Shown here: one piece after another, positions 34,924 to 43,836 of the stretch
Layout of the letters: every line of letters begins with the position of its first letter
Position numbering within the stretch: position 1 is the stretch's first letter
Source: Hyphomicrobiales bacterium
Lineage (GTDB): Bacteria > Pseudomonadota > Alphaproteobacteria > Rhizobiales > Aestuariivirgaceae
DNA: 64,000 nt
Direction of reading: 5' to 3'
NCBI GenBank assembly: GCA_016710435.1
Contig: JADJVV010000001.1
Location: 1,324,501-1,388,500 of the forward strand
Position numbers and translations under genes: made by a program
The notes under the pieces: generated by a model
Database searches by the model: none
What the model was told of the DNA's origin: nothing
Seen by the model: only the letters and a program-made list of their open reading frames with translations

Positions 34924-35613
34924 TGGCTATTGCCTTCAGGGTAGCAGGAAGGAATCTTTACCCCATATGCGGATGCGCTTTGAGCACAATTCGGCTGGTA
35001 CAGCCGAACCGTGCTTCGGACATGCGGATAGCGCCCTGTCGCACAATCAGATTTGGAACGCATCCTTTCGGAAGCACGGGGCGGCTAGCGTCCCTCCCGT
35101 TTACGTCCAGTTCAATCCAGCGCCGGCGATCTCCTAACCAATCTGACGATCAGAAGTGCCCGAGGGTCGCAACTGTAAGCGTTGCCCTCATCAGTGCCAT
35201 GACAAATGCCACGGCTTTTCCAGACCATCATTAAGAAAGTAGGAAGAAATGCCCTCTCCGACACCCAACCGCTTTAGGAGCGGCATCTTCGGGTTTGGCC
35301 AAGTTGTAGTGGTCTGATGTCGTATTTATGCAGAGGAGATCGAGTCAGCCCACTTCCAACAACATTTTTCGGTCAAAAAGTGTTAAGTTTCCAGGCCGAC
35401 GTTTTCGACGGCGTCAGGTGCCGCTTCCGTGTTGCCTCTCGGATTGGGGCGGAACTCCGCTTATGATTGAACAAGGAGTTCAGTTCGCCCCCCGCAAATC
35501 AATTCGCCGTTATAGTATTGATTTCAGCTTCCACATTCTAATGTTTAGAGAAATTCGGTAGGTTTCAGAAATGGTACGAGGGTTGATGTTGCAAATGGAG
35601 TAGAGGCAGGGCG
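34924..35613. other. Gene-poor stretch within the island
   Basis: About 690 bases between the hypothetical gene and the DUF4238 gene. Short frames on both strands lack start signals and family similarity. The region is comparatively A/T-rich at its right side. It may hold the promoter of the downstream gene or remnants of deleted genes, but nothing specific is recognisable. Confidence 0.45.
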
Positions 35614-38055
35614 GTGTCAGTAACGAGAGACAATCACTACGTCCCACAATGGTACCAAGAGGGCTTCTTCCAACCCGGCCGAAACTCGCTTGCTTATTTG
35701 GACATGTCTCCGGGCAAGATCAACTTACCCGATGGTCGAACAATAACTCAAAACAGCGTGTGGAACAGCACGCCGACTTCTCGGGCGTTTGTACAAAAAG
35801 ACCTATATTCGACATTCTTCGGCACAGCAGTGAACGACGAAATTGAGCGTAGGCTGTTTGGTGACGTTGATACCCGAGGTTCTCGAGCCGTGCGGGCCTT
35901 TTTGGGTACGGACATGCGGGAATGGCATGAACGTTTCCAAGATTTCTTCGAGTTTCTCGACATTCAAAAGATTCGCACGCCAAAAGGCTTGGATTGGCTC
36001 AGGAGCCAATACCCTGCTCTCACCCAAAACGACCTCATGTTGGAGATGCAGGGTATTCGAATGCTCCACTGCACAATTTGGTCACAAGGAGTGCGGGAGA
36101 TTGTGTCGGCCGAAGATTCGGCAGTCAAATTCATAACAAGTGATCACCCTGTAACTGTCTACAATCACGCAGTTGCGCCAGCCGACGCTGGGTGCACTTA
36201 CCCGAATGATCCGGGAATAGAGTTGCGAGGGTCGCAGACCCTTTATCCAATGGACCGCAATCACTGCCTGATATTAACGAACCTAGAGTACGCCAAGGAC
36301 ACGGATACAGATCCGCTGCAGAAAAGAACATTTGCGCGAAACTACCGGAATTCCCTTACAAGATCCGATGCAGTCATTCGGCAGAGAAAACTAACTGAGC
36401 AAGAAGTTTGCGAGATTAACTTCATTGTGAAGACGCGAGCACGCAGATACGTAGCAGGAGGAAGGAAGGATTGGCTATATCCTGAGCAATCCATCAAACG
36501 ACCGTGGAGTGAACTTCGCGGTGTCTTGTCCCCTCCCAATCTCGAACTTCTGATGTTTGGGGGCGAGATATTTGTTGGCTACGATAGTGGAGATGTCCAC
36601 TACCAAGATGAATTTGGTAGAACTGAGAAGCCTCGTGAATTCTTGTTTAAGGAGTCCGCCAGCAAGCCGCTACGCCCAAATGAATACTGCGGGTGCGGCC
36701 GGGGTAGGCGATTCAAAGATTGCTGTGCTTCAAAAGTCGAATCCCTTCGGCCCACTTGGAAAGAACTAAGCATTCGGGAACGAAACCTGATGCTTTACGA
36801 CGCGATGGTGGATGTATTGGGATTAGATACGGGAAAAAGTTGGACGCAAATTCGCCGGGACCTAACCGATGAAAGGATTGGAGAAGTTTACCACCTCTAT
36901 GAAGCTCTATGGCCTCTAGAGACAGATCTGCTCTCACTCCTGCCCAAGCCTGATGGCGACGCTCGTGCAGTTTACACTGGGTCTATCCATCCGTCATCGA
37001 TCGTACACTTCGCTTTGGCCGCTTCGCTTTATTTTGGTGAAGTCATTGTAGCGCATCCATTCGTCCATCCTGGTGTGATAAAGAAGGAGATGAGCCCGAC
37101 CGCCAATCCAAAATCATATCGGCAAGAGTTCCTCAAATCCGTTGTGCTATTCGTGAACGCCATGCCGCTTGTAGACTTGGGCTTGGTCAATTTGGTACCG
37201 GACCCCTGCGACTTTGACTATCATCTTCGTCAGCAAATGATGCGAATGGCACAAACTCGCGCTCCGAAGTTTGATCCAAAGGACGACTCAGGTTTACGGA
37301 AGTTGGTAGACGAAGACAACCGTCGCGGCATGATGTTAATGCCCGACGAAGCTTTGAGCAGAATGATCCGCGAGATCAATCCTGACTTTGACGAGCAGGA
37401 GGTGGAGAGAGTCTTGGCGGCGAGCGTAAGAATGCGAGAGGATGACCCGCTTGCTGTTCTCCAAGAGGGTTCGCTGGATGGCGGAAGAGACGGTGGGCAG
37501 ATCAGCATTTTCAAACTCGCACCCAACTTCGAGATGACGATGTACTTGGCGCAAGCCATGGGTGCCTGCATTATCACGGATAGTCCATTTAGGTGGAGTG
37601 AGATTGAGATCGCCGCCCAGAAACCGAATAGAATAGCCACTTCTGGCCTTACATCACTCGCCGCTGACCTCGAGAGGTCGATCTTCCACTTTCCGCAAGA
37701 CTCGATGGACGTCGCTGCTGCCGCTCAGAAGCAGATTGGAGTTGGATATTCAGGCTTCTTCCAGGATCTTTTCAGATATCTCCGCAGAGTGCCTGAACAG
37801 GGAGAAAAGCCAAATCGAGAGGCGCAATTGATGTCCCAGTTCCGCCGAATGCATTGGTCAGCTGAGCGGGAATTTCGGAAGCTGGACGTTCCCATGAAGC
37901 TCGGAAACATTCTTTCCGCTATGCCACGAGGAGGTATCCAAAATAACACTGTCAATCGCCTACTATTGATGTCTGGCTCCAAGAGCCACTCTCCAAGTGT
38001 TCCCGCTGCGTTTTTCATGAAACCCGTCAATTATCTCTTGTCAGCGAGGAGTTGA
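35614..38055 (+). CDS. DUF4238 protein with SEC-C zinc motif
   Basis: Large 813-aa protein. The N-terminal 300 or so residues fit DUF4238: RDNHYVPQWYQEGFF at the start, FLDIQKIRTPKGLDWL, and FITSDHPVTVYN with LYPMDRNHCLIL. Around residue 357 a SEC-C zinc-binding motif occurs (EYCGCGRGRRFKDCC). The remaining 440 residues have no domain I recognise. Start is GTG after GAGGCAGG. Composition is more A/T-rich than the chromosome. DUF4238 proteins are scattered on islands and have no settled function; a role in phage defence or stress is a guess from location. Confidence 0.8.
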   Translation: MSVTRDNHYVPQWYQEGFFQPGRNSLAYLDMSPGKINLPDGRTITQNSVWNSTPTSRAFVQKDLYSTFFGTAVNDEIERRLFGDVDTRGSRAVRAFLGTDMREWHERFQDFFEFLDIQKIRTPKGLDWLRSQYPALTQNDLMLEMQGIRMLHCTIWSQGVREIVSAEDSAVKFITSDHPVTVYNHAVAPADAGCTYPNDPGIELRGSQTLYPMDRNHCLILTNLEYAKDTDTDPLQKRTFARNYRNSLTRSDAVIRQRKLTEQEVCEINFIVKTRARRYVAGGRKDWLYPEQSIKRPWSELRGVLSPPNLELLMFGGEIFVGYDSGDVHYQDEFGRTEKPREFLFKESASKPLRPNEYCGCGRGRRFKDCCASKVESLRPTWKELSIRERNLMLYDAMVDVLGLDTGKSWTQIRRDLTDERIGEVYHLYEALWPLETDLLSLLPKPDGDARAVYTGSIHPSSIVHFALAASLYFGEVIVAHPFVHPGVIKKEMSPTANPKSYRQEFLKSVVLFVNAMPLVDLGLVNLVPDPCDFDYHLRQQMMRMAQTRAPKFDPKDDSGLRKLVDEDNRRGMMLMPDEALSRMIREINPDFDEQEVERVLAASVRMREDDPLAVLQEGSLDGGRDGGQISIFKLAPNFEMTMYLAQAMGACIITDSPFRWSEIEIAAQKPNRIATSGLTSLAADLERSIFHFPQDSMDVAAAAQKQIGVGYSGFFQDLFRYLRRVPEQGEKPNREAQLMSQFRRMHWSAEREFRKLDVPMKLGNILSAMPRGGIQNNTVNRLLLMSGSKSHSPSVPAAFFMKPVNYLLSARS

Positions 38056-38179
38056 TTTTTCGGTACTGTTTTTTATGCCCGGTGATGAAGCAGGCAATCG
38101 CCAGCTAAGAGGACGTTCGGCAATCGCTGGCTAGGATGAAGAACATCAAAGGAATTATGGCAGGGGCGTTAAGAGCTGC

Positions 38180-38398
38180 TTAGATCTCGATTTCAATGGT
38201 TGAGCCGACTGCCAATTGGACTGCCGCTTTAGGGGTAACAGTGGCGAGCCAGAGATCGGCGTCTTCGAGCGTAAGATGCACGCCAATATCAGTTACTGTC
38301 CAAAAGCCGCCCTCTTCGTCGTACTCGTCGATGGAGGTCCTAATTGCAGGCTGCCCTGTATTCTGGATGTAGTTGTCTCGGACGATGCGGAGTCTCAT
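38180..38398 (-). CDS. Small hypothetical protein
   Basis: A 72-aa protein (MRLRIVRDNYIQNT..., ending VQLAVGSTIEIEI) that looks like a small beta-strand domain. A longer frame exists, but the ATG chosen has an excellent AAGGAGG site 6 nt upstream. It lies behind the interrupted recombinase gene on the same strand and may once have been cotranscribed with it. No family is recognised. Confidence 0.6.
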   Translation of the reverse strand: MRLRIVRDNYIQNTGQPAIRTSIDEYDEEGGFWTVTDIGVHLTLEDADLWLATVTPKAAVQLAVGSTIEIEI

Positions 38399-38681
38399 CT
38401 TTTGCCTCCTTGTTGCGTAGATGGTGAACTCTTCGGGCTTTTGGACTTTCATGCCTGTTGAGTTTCCAGATTCACCCGTCGCGTATTGGGTATGCCGTCG
38501 ACCATCAGACAATTCATCATCCATGATGTTCTCGGTGCATGCAATCTGTCCCTACTTTCCGTCGGAGAATGAGACTTCAGCCAATATTCTCGACAGTTTC
38601 TGCGGACTGGCATCCACGTAAAGTGCGGTCGTCTTGATATTCGAATGCCCCGCAAGTCTGGCAATGGCCTTAAGGTCCACT

Positions 38682-38689
38682 CCTCGTTC
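38682..38689. repeat. Target-site duplication, left copy
   Basis: CCTCGTTC immediately precedes the GTAATCG end of the IS66-family element and is repeated exactly after its other end. Eight bases is the duplication length characteristic of the IS66 family. Confidence 0.95.
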
Positions 38690-38778
38690 GTAATCGTCCG
38701 GTCTCGGCCGGCTTGTTCGCTCGCCAGTTTTTGAATTGAAGATAGGTCTTTCGCGTTTTGCGGGATGGACCTGTTCCT

Positions 38779-39177
38779 ATGTCTAGACATATCTCTGGAG
38801 ACAAGATCGTTGTCGTTGAGACGCGGCGGCGATGGTCAACTGACGAGCGCCACGAGGCACTGAACGATACACTGACGGCATCTGTATCCTCGGTGGCGCG
38901 CAAGCGTGGCATTGCAAAGAGCCTCCTGTTCCGCTGGCGGAAAGAGTCTGGACTATCTGGCAAGCGGAGTGGCGCAAAGAAGTCTGCACCGTCATTCGTG
39001 CCGGTGGCGCTGCCAGCGCCAGCATTGCGGGCAGCGTCATCTGAACCACCTTCGACGCATACTCCGGCGTGCGGGGTGATTGAGATTGAGCTTTCGGGAG
39101 GGCGGCGGCTTCGGCTGAGCGGGCCGGTGGATGTTGAGGCCTTGCAACGGGTGATCGCGGTTCTGGACGGGCGATGA
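38779..39177 (+). CDS. tnpA: IS66 accessory protein TnpA
   Basis: A 132-aa helix-turn-helix protein of the IS66 OrfA/TnpA type: RRRWSTDERHEALNDTL, VARKRGIAKSLLFRWRKE and the C-terminal IEIELSGGRRLRLSGPVDVEALQRVIAVL. The frame extends upstream from a TTG; ATG of MSRHISG is a reasonable start. Its stop overlaps the canonical tnpB start as ATGA. It appears intact. Confidence 0.92.
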   Translation: MSRHISGDKIVVVETRRRWSTDERHEALNDTLTASVSSVARKRGIAKSLLFRWRKESGLSGKRSGAKKSAPSFVPVALPAPALRAASSEPPSTHTPACGVIEIELSGGRRLRLSGPVDVEALQRVIAVLDGR

Positions 39178-39520
39178 TCCCGGTTCCGGTTGGTGTGCGG
39201 TGTGGCTGGCGGTTGGCCATACGGATATGAGGAAGGGCTTCGATGGGCTGGCGGTGCTGGTGCAGGAGAAGCTGAAGGCCGATCCATTCGGCGGACAGCT
39301 GTTTGTGTTCCGCGGCCGGCGCGGCGATCTCATCAAGCTGATTTGGCACGACGGTCAGGGCATGTGCCTGTTCGCCAAACGCCTGGAGCGCGGGCGGTTC
39401 ATCTGGCCGGCAACGACGGGCGAGGCGGTGACGATCAGTGCGGCACAGCTTGGCTATCTTCTGGAGGGCATCGACTGGCGCGCACCGCTGCGCACCCAGC
39501 GGCCTGAGCTGGCGGGGTAA
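39174..39520 (+). pseudogene. tnpB: IS66 TnpB, frameshifted near the 5' end
   Basis: The ATG overlapping the tnpA stop reads MIPVPVGVR, the normal IS66 TnpB N-terminus, but a missing base near 39200 shifts the frame to an early stop. The rest continues in another frame as WLAVGHTDMRKGFDGLAVLVQ and RRGDLIKLIWHDGQGMCLFAKRLERGRFIWP. Restoring one base gives 115 aa, the usual length. Translation from GTG at 39200 could give a slightly shortened protein, so loss of function is likely but not certain. Confidence 0.85.
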
Positions 39521-39595
39521 ACTGTAACGCGGCAGGTTGACTCGCGGCGGAATGCGCAGCGGCGGATCATGGATCCTGCCGCTACAGTTCGATCC

Positions 39596-41150
39596 ATGGA
39601 GATCGACCTCACGAACTTGCCGGATGATGCCGATGCGCTGAAAGCACTGGTGCGAGCGCTGGCTGGCGAGAATGCGGGACTCAAGGCCGATGCCAAGACG
39701 AGTGCTCTCAAGATCACCCAGCTCGAAGCGCGCATTGCCAGATTGAGGCGCATGCAGTTCGGCCAATCGTCCGGAGAAGATTGCCCAAGAGATCGAGCAG
39801 CTTGAACTGGAACTCGACGCGTTGCATGAGGACGAAGCTGTCGGCATGCCAGAGCACCCCGACAAAGTTCAGAAGCTGAGCGAGAGGCCATTCCGCAAGC
39901 CGCTGCCGGAGCATCTGCCGCGTGAAGAGAAACTGCATGAGCCTTCCTGCACCTGCCCCACCTGCGGCGGCCAGATGCGCAAGCTCGGTGAGGACTTCAC
40001 TGAAGTGTTGGAGTATGTGCCTTCCTCCTTCAAGGTGATCCGGCATGTCAGGCCGAAGCTGTCCTGCCGCATCTGCGAGACCATCGCGCAGGCGCCGATG
40101 CCGTCGCTGCCGATTGAACGCGGCAAGCCCGGCCCCGGGCTTCTCGCCCATGTGCTGGTCAGCAAATATGCCGACCACCTTCCGCTCTACCGGCAGTCGG
40201 AGATCTATGCCCGCGAAGGCGTCGATCTGGAGCGCTCGACGTTGGCCGATTGGGTTGGCCGGTCGGCGGCACTTCTCGATCCGCTGGTGGCAGCCCTGCG
40301 CAAGTCCGTGCTGTCGTCGGACGTCCTGCATGGCGATGATACCCCTGTGCCGGTGCTGGCGCCTGGCTTGGGCAAGACCAGAACTGGCAGGTTATGGACC
40401 TATGTCCGCGACGGGCGGTCCCACGGGTCGCCGCACCCCCCGGCTGCCGTGTTCTTCTATTCTCCCGATCGCAAGGGCGAACACCCGCAAAACCATCTGA
40501 AGCGCTTCACCGGCGTGTTGCATGCCGACGGCTATGCCGGGTTCAACCCCGTCTTCGAGACCGGGCGTGTCACCGAGGCCGCATGCTGGGCTCATGTCAG
40601 GCGAAAGTTCTTCGACGAGCACGCCGCCAAGCCGTCGCCGGTCACCACAGCGGCCCTGGATCGCATCGGCGCACTTTACGGCATCGAAGAAGCTATCCGT
40701 GGCAAACCACCTGATGAGCGCAAGCACATCCGCCGGACACAGGCCCAGCCGCACCTCGATTCCTTGAAGGCGTGGATTGAGACAACCTTGCCGAAGCTCT
40801 CGGCCAAAGCCGAACTGGCAAAGGCCATGCGCTATACCCTTGGACGCTGGAAAGCCCTCAATCGATATACCTGCGACGGCACACTCGAAATCGACAACAA
40901 TGCCGCCGAACGCGCAATCCGCGGCATCGCACTTGGTCGAAAGAACTGGCTCTTCGCAGGCTCCGATCCTGGAGGCGAACGTGCCGCCGCCATCTACTCG
41001 CTCATTGAAACGGCAAAGCTCAACAGCATCGATCCCGAAGCTTACCTCCATTCCATCCTGGCCTCCATCGCAGACCACCCGATTAACCGCATCGCCGACT
41101 TGCTGCCGTGGAACTGGGCAACAGACAATCAACTCTCCCGCGCCGCGTAA
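39596..41150 (+). pseudogene. tnpC: IS66 transposase TnpC, frameshifted
   Basis: The first frame (MEIDLTNLPDDADALKALV ... RRMQFGQSS) is broken near 39771 by an extra base and continues in another frame with KIAQEIEQLELELDALHEDE. The body has the zinc motif CTCPTCGGQMRKLG, ADHLPLYRQSEI, HGDDTPVPVLAPG, LHADGYAGFNPV, EAACWAHVRRKFF and DNNAAERAIRGIALGRKNWLFAGSD, i.e. the complete IS66 DDE transposase. Correcting one base yields 517 aa. As read, no full-length transposase is made. Confidence 0.9.
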
Positions 41151-41166
41151 CTCACCGGACGCTTAC

Positions 41167-41174
41167 CCTCGTTC
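41167..41174. repeat. Target-site duplication, right copy
   Basis: CCTCGTTC directly follows the right inverted repeat (GCTTAC end) of the IS66-family element and matches the left copy exactly. Confidence 0.95.
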
Positions 41175-41684
41175 GGCGAGATTCGTGATGAAGGTACGCC
41201 GACCCGTGTGCGAGCTAGCATCGGGTATTCCAGCGTCCCGATATAGTTGCTTTAGCAAACGAACCATGGAGCTGGCTGTCATGTTGCCACCCGTCTGGCT
41301 TCGCAACAGCGGTCCATTGGGATTGCGCCATTCTCTAAAATGTTTGTTGTAGTCTGCCAAAATCTGGCGGAGCTTGGGAGCGACAAGGTAGGATGTGCGG
41401 GTCTTTCCTCCCTTAGTGTAGGCTGCCTTGAGATTGAGGATTTCCCTGATTTCGTCGTTCTGATCGTATATGTCACCCCATCTTAAGGCCGCAATCTCCT
41501 TCGCCCGAAGGCCCAGGAAGATGGACAGACAAAATGCTACTTCCGCCCTAGAGCCGTTCCTCTCTCGCCCTTTGGCGAGGCGCAGGACACGTTTTATCTG
41601 CTCCGGGTTAAGGACTGGGGCTTGGCCGGAAAAGCCTGCTGGACGACCCCGACGAGGATTTGGCATAGATTCGACCTCTTTTGT

Positions 41685-41696
41685 TCCGTATACGGA
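41685..41696. promoter_or_regulatory. 12-bp palindrome upstream of the split recombinase gene
   Basis: TCCGTATACGGA is a perfect palindrome about 20 nt upstream of the recombinase ATG (minus strand), just before its AGAGG site. A related half (TTCCTTGTATAGG) follows about 25 nt away. It may be an operator controlling recombinase expression; the binding protein is unknown. Confidence 0.4.
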
Positions 41697-42258
41697 GTAT
41701 TTATATCAATTCCTTGTATAGGTCAATATTCCTGTTTCCGCGACATGCCCGGGATTTGGGCCATTTCCAGACTCTGGACTTTTTCGAGCCAGAGTAATTC
41801 CATTTTGGATTGGGGCCTCCAGTCTCCCTAGGATCAGCAGGTTTTTTCAATTAGGCTAACCGCAACATCTAAAACCCCAAGATGTGGGGCTCGGATAGAA
41901 GTTCGGCTAAAAATGATCATCGGCTAGCTGGAACCAAAGCTATTCTCATCCGATCTGTCCCATAGCCGCCTCAGAACCTGGAGATTTGGTTGGTAACAGC
42001 AATTTCTGCGCAACTTCATCAAACTCGTGCGCCCGGTCGCCATATTACCGAGAATTAGAGGTGAAAGGCATAGTCGGCGCGGCTATTCCAAGTCTCATCG
42101 GGAGGGGCTCTTTGTTACCAATTGTGAACTTATCATGCCAGACAGGCCAGAACTTAAACTGGCAATGCCCATCAAGAAGACTGTCTGCCATGCATTCTTG
42201 AGCCTGATAGGGTGCCTATCGCTGAAGCCTGTAGTTAGCCAGGAGTCTGAGGCCATCA
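41697..42258. other. Gene-free region between the recombinase and metal-resistance genes
   Basis: Some 560 bases with many short frames and no convincing gene; composition is A/T-richer than the chromosome. It probably contains divergent promoters for the recombinase (minus) and the small membrane protein (plus). Nothing else is recognisable. Confidence 0.45.
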
Positions 42259-42771
42259 ATGGAGCCGAGAATTTCACCCGCTCATCCACCCAGATCGCCC
42301 CAAGTAGAGGGAAACTGGCCATGGCGAACTTTGTTGGTCTTTGGCTTGCTCAATCTGATCTGGGAAACTCTTCAACTGCCGTTCTACACGCTTTGGCGCG
42401 ATGGTGCAGGCAGCCAGATCGCATACGCCGTTTTCCATTGCACAGTGGGCGACGTACTCATCGGATTTTGTGTCGCAGCCGTTTGTGTTCTTATCAGCGT
42501 GGTTTCAAAAGCAAGATCAGACAACATTTGGCCATTCACAGTTTGCTTCATCGCTCTGGCCTTGGCTTACACGGTATTCAGCGAGTGGATGAATGTGGAA
42601 ATCCGGCAGACCTGGCAATACTCATCCTTGATGCCAAGAATTCCGCCCCTTGGAACTGGCCTCACACCGCTCCTGCAGTGGATCGTTGTCCCAGCCCTGA
42701 CGACCCGTATCTTCGCATCCGAAATCAGGAGAACGGTGCAAACGATCAGGAGAAGGCTTCGCCAGGGATGA
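42259..42771 (+). CDS. Small multi-span membrane protein
   Basis: A 170-aa protein with four predicted membrane segments (around residues 23-41, 52-72, 84-103 and 128-150). NLIWETLQLPFYTLW in the first span resembles uncharacterised small membrane proteins in metal-resistance clusters. It converges on the DUF411 gene, 14 nt away. Overlapping frames on the same strand have no membrane or family pattern and were discarded. Function unknown; a link to copper handling is only contextual. Confidence 0.65.
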   Translation: MEPRISPAHPPRSPQVEGNWPWRTLLVFGLLNLIWETLQLPFYTLWRDGAGSQIAYAVFHCTVGDVLIGFCVAAVCVLISVVSKARSDNIWPFTVCFIALALAYTVFSEWMNVEIRQTWQYSSLMPRIPPLGTGLTPLLQWIVVPALTTRIFASEIRRTVQTIRRRLRQG

Positions 42772-42785
42772 CGATCCCCGCTTTT

Positions 42786-43238
42786 CTAGTGGCTGGCGTA
42801 CACGCTTGGCTTGGAAAGCCGACTGATTAAGAGCACGTTATAGGGACCACCACTACCCTCAGGTCCCATTCCAGGTGATCCGACAGGCATGCCCGGCACG
42901 GTTAGCCCTACGGCGTCTGCCGGTGGTGAGCTCAAGAAGCGAGACACATCGATCGACGGGATATGCCCCACGAACGCAAACCCAGAACTTATGCCGACAT
43001 GACAGCTACCGAGTTCTGACGGAATTCCCAACCTTTCAAGGCGTCCTTCAAGGTTAGCGTCGTCTTCGATAGAAACCTCAAAACCTGCGTTGCGCATGTG
43101 ATCAACCCAGCCTTCGCAGCAGCCGCATCCTGGATTGCGGAAAACCTCAACTTTCGGCAGAGCGGCGCTTCTAACCGCAGAAACCGAGCCGGCAAATGCC
43201 ATGCCAACTGCTGAAAGGATGAATGTACGACGTTTCAC
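42786..43238 (-). CDS. DUF411 copper-associated exported protein
   Basis: A 150-aa protein with an N-terminal signal segment (MKRRTFILSAVGMAFAG). The DUF411 core reads VEVFRNPGCGCCEGWVDHMRNAGF, a thioredoxin-like motif with three cysteines, then GSCHVGI and a C-terminal IDVSRFLSSPPADAVGLTVPGMPVGSPGM. Proteins of this family accompany copper-resistance genes and are thought to bind or move copper. Its start overlaps the upstream DUF5676 gene by 4 nt (ATGA). Confidence 0.88.
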   Translation of the reverse strand: MKRRTFILSAVGMAFAGSVSAVRSAALPKVEVFRNPGCGCCEGWVDHMRNAGFEVSIEDDANLEGRLERLGIPSELGSCHVGISSGFAFVGHIPSIDVSRFLSSPPADAVGLTVPGMPVGSPGMGPEGSGGPYNVLLISRLSKPSVYASH

Positions 43239-43498
43239 GACGGACTCCGATCAAGAGAATTGAAGGAAAAAGAAAAAATCAAAGCGAAGATCCAGCTTCC
43301 CGAAATGGTCGAAATGACACCTTCCACCATACTGCGATGCGTTCCCGGGGGTTCATCCGTAAACAATCGCACCCAATTGTGGGTGAATGTGATCGACGGC
43401 ATGAAATAGGCGGCGAGATTGCATAGAATGAAAATCATCACCATCGACACCGATAGCGCGGCGCCGAAAGCAAGCAGATCAATCTTACGACTGCCCAT
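43235..43498 (-). CDS. DUF5676-type small membrane protein
   Basis: An 87-aa membrane protein with two hydrophobic segments (LLAFGAALSVSMVMIFILCN and ISGSWIFALIFSFSFN). It matches the DUF5676 pattern seen next to DUF2933, DUF411 and copper ATPase genes. The frame is longer upstream but overlaps the previous gene; ATG of MGSRKIDLLA (14-nt overlap with DUF2933) is the better start. Function unknown, presumably envelope copper tolerance. Confidence 0.78.
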   Translation of the reverse strand: MGSRKIDLLAFGAALSVSMVMIFILCNLAAYFMPSITFTHNWVRLFTDEPPGTHRSMVEGVISTISGSWIFALIFSFSFNSLDRSPS

Positions 43499-43736
43499 TG
43501 GTTTTCTCCTGGTGGCTTTGACCTGGCTGGGCATGAGAATCAACATGTGGAGTATGGTGGTGCGTCCCTCCATGGTTCTTGTGCATGAATAGATGCATCA
43601 ATGGGCAAGCAAGAAGTACCAAGAATGGAGAAAGAGCCGCCAGATGTTGGCCATGCCAAATTGCAAGATAGCCGCCCACTAGAACGGCGATTCCCAACAG
43701 GGTCAAACCCTTGTACGAACTGAAGCATCTGAACAT
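43485..43736 (-). CDS. DUF2933 small membrane protein
   Basis: An 83-aa protein beginning MFRCFSSYKGLTLLGIAVLVGG, then LSPFLVLLACPLMHLFMHKNHGG and a histidine-rich tail (THHHTPHVDSHAQPG). This is the DUF2933 pattern. The frame opens eight codons earlier, but GAGG 5 nt before this ATG supports it. The cysteine/methionine/histidine-rich end could bind copper. First gene of the DUF2933-DUF5676-DUF411 trio, about 100 nt behind the copper ATPase. Confidence 0.83.
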   Translation of the reverse strand: MFRCFSSYKGLTLLGIAVLVGGYLAIWHGQHLAALSPFLVLLACPLMHLFMHKNHGGTHHHTPHVDSHAQPGQSHQEKTNGQS

Positions 43737-43836
43737 GGTAGCCTCCTCTGGCTGACGCAATTAAGCAATGCTGCGTTTCTGGGTGTGTATAACGTGACTG
43801 GATTTAAATGTTGTGGGCGTACAAAAAGAGTGTCGA

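Larger units (their letters stand above)
38690..41166 (+). mobile_element. IS66-family insertion sequence (2477 bp)
   Basis: Ends are imperfect inverted repeats beginning GTAATCGTCCGGT (left) and, read inward from the right, GTAAGCGTCCGGT; both start with the family's GTAA. Three genes in the normal order (tnpA, tnpB, tnpC) fill it. It interrupts a small recombinase gene and generated an 8-bp duplication. Two of its three genes carry single-base frameshifts, so it is probably no longer autonomous. Confidence 0.96.
38552..41666 (-). pseudogene. Small tyrosine recombinase split by the IS66 element
   Basis: The N-terminal part (38% of the span at the right, start MPNPRRGRPAGF) carries the catalytic arginine in FLGLRAKEIAALRW, a lysine in YTKGGKTR and HTGRRTFITNLAERG. 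The C-terminal part, left of the insertion, reads VDLKAIARLAGHSNIKTTALYVDASPQK with catalytic histidine and tyrosine. Removing the IS and one copy of the 8-bp duplication restores one continuous frame of 209 codons plus stop. Before insertion it was therefore an intact short (Xer/phage-type) recombinase lacking a long arm-binding domain. Confidence 0.93.

Noticed and set aside
42027..42830. 267-codon frame overlapping the small membrane protein gene
   Set aside because: The alternative frame (42259-42771) has clean membrane segments and a plausible start; this one has neither.
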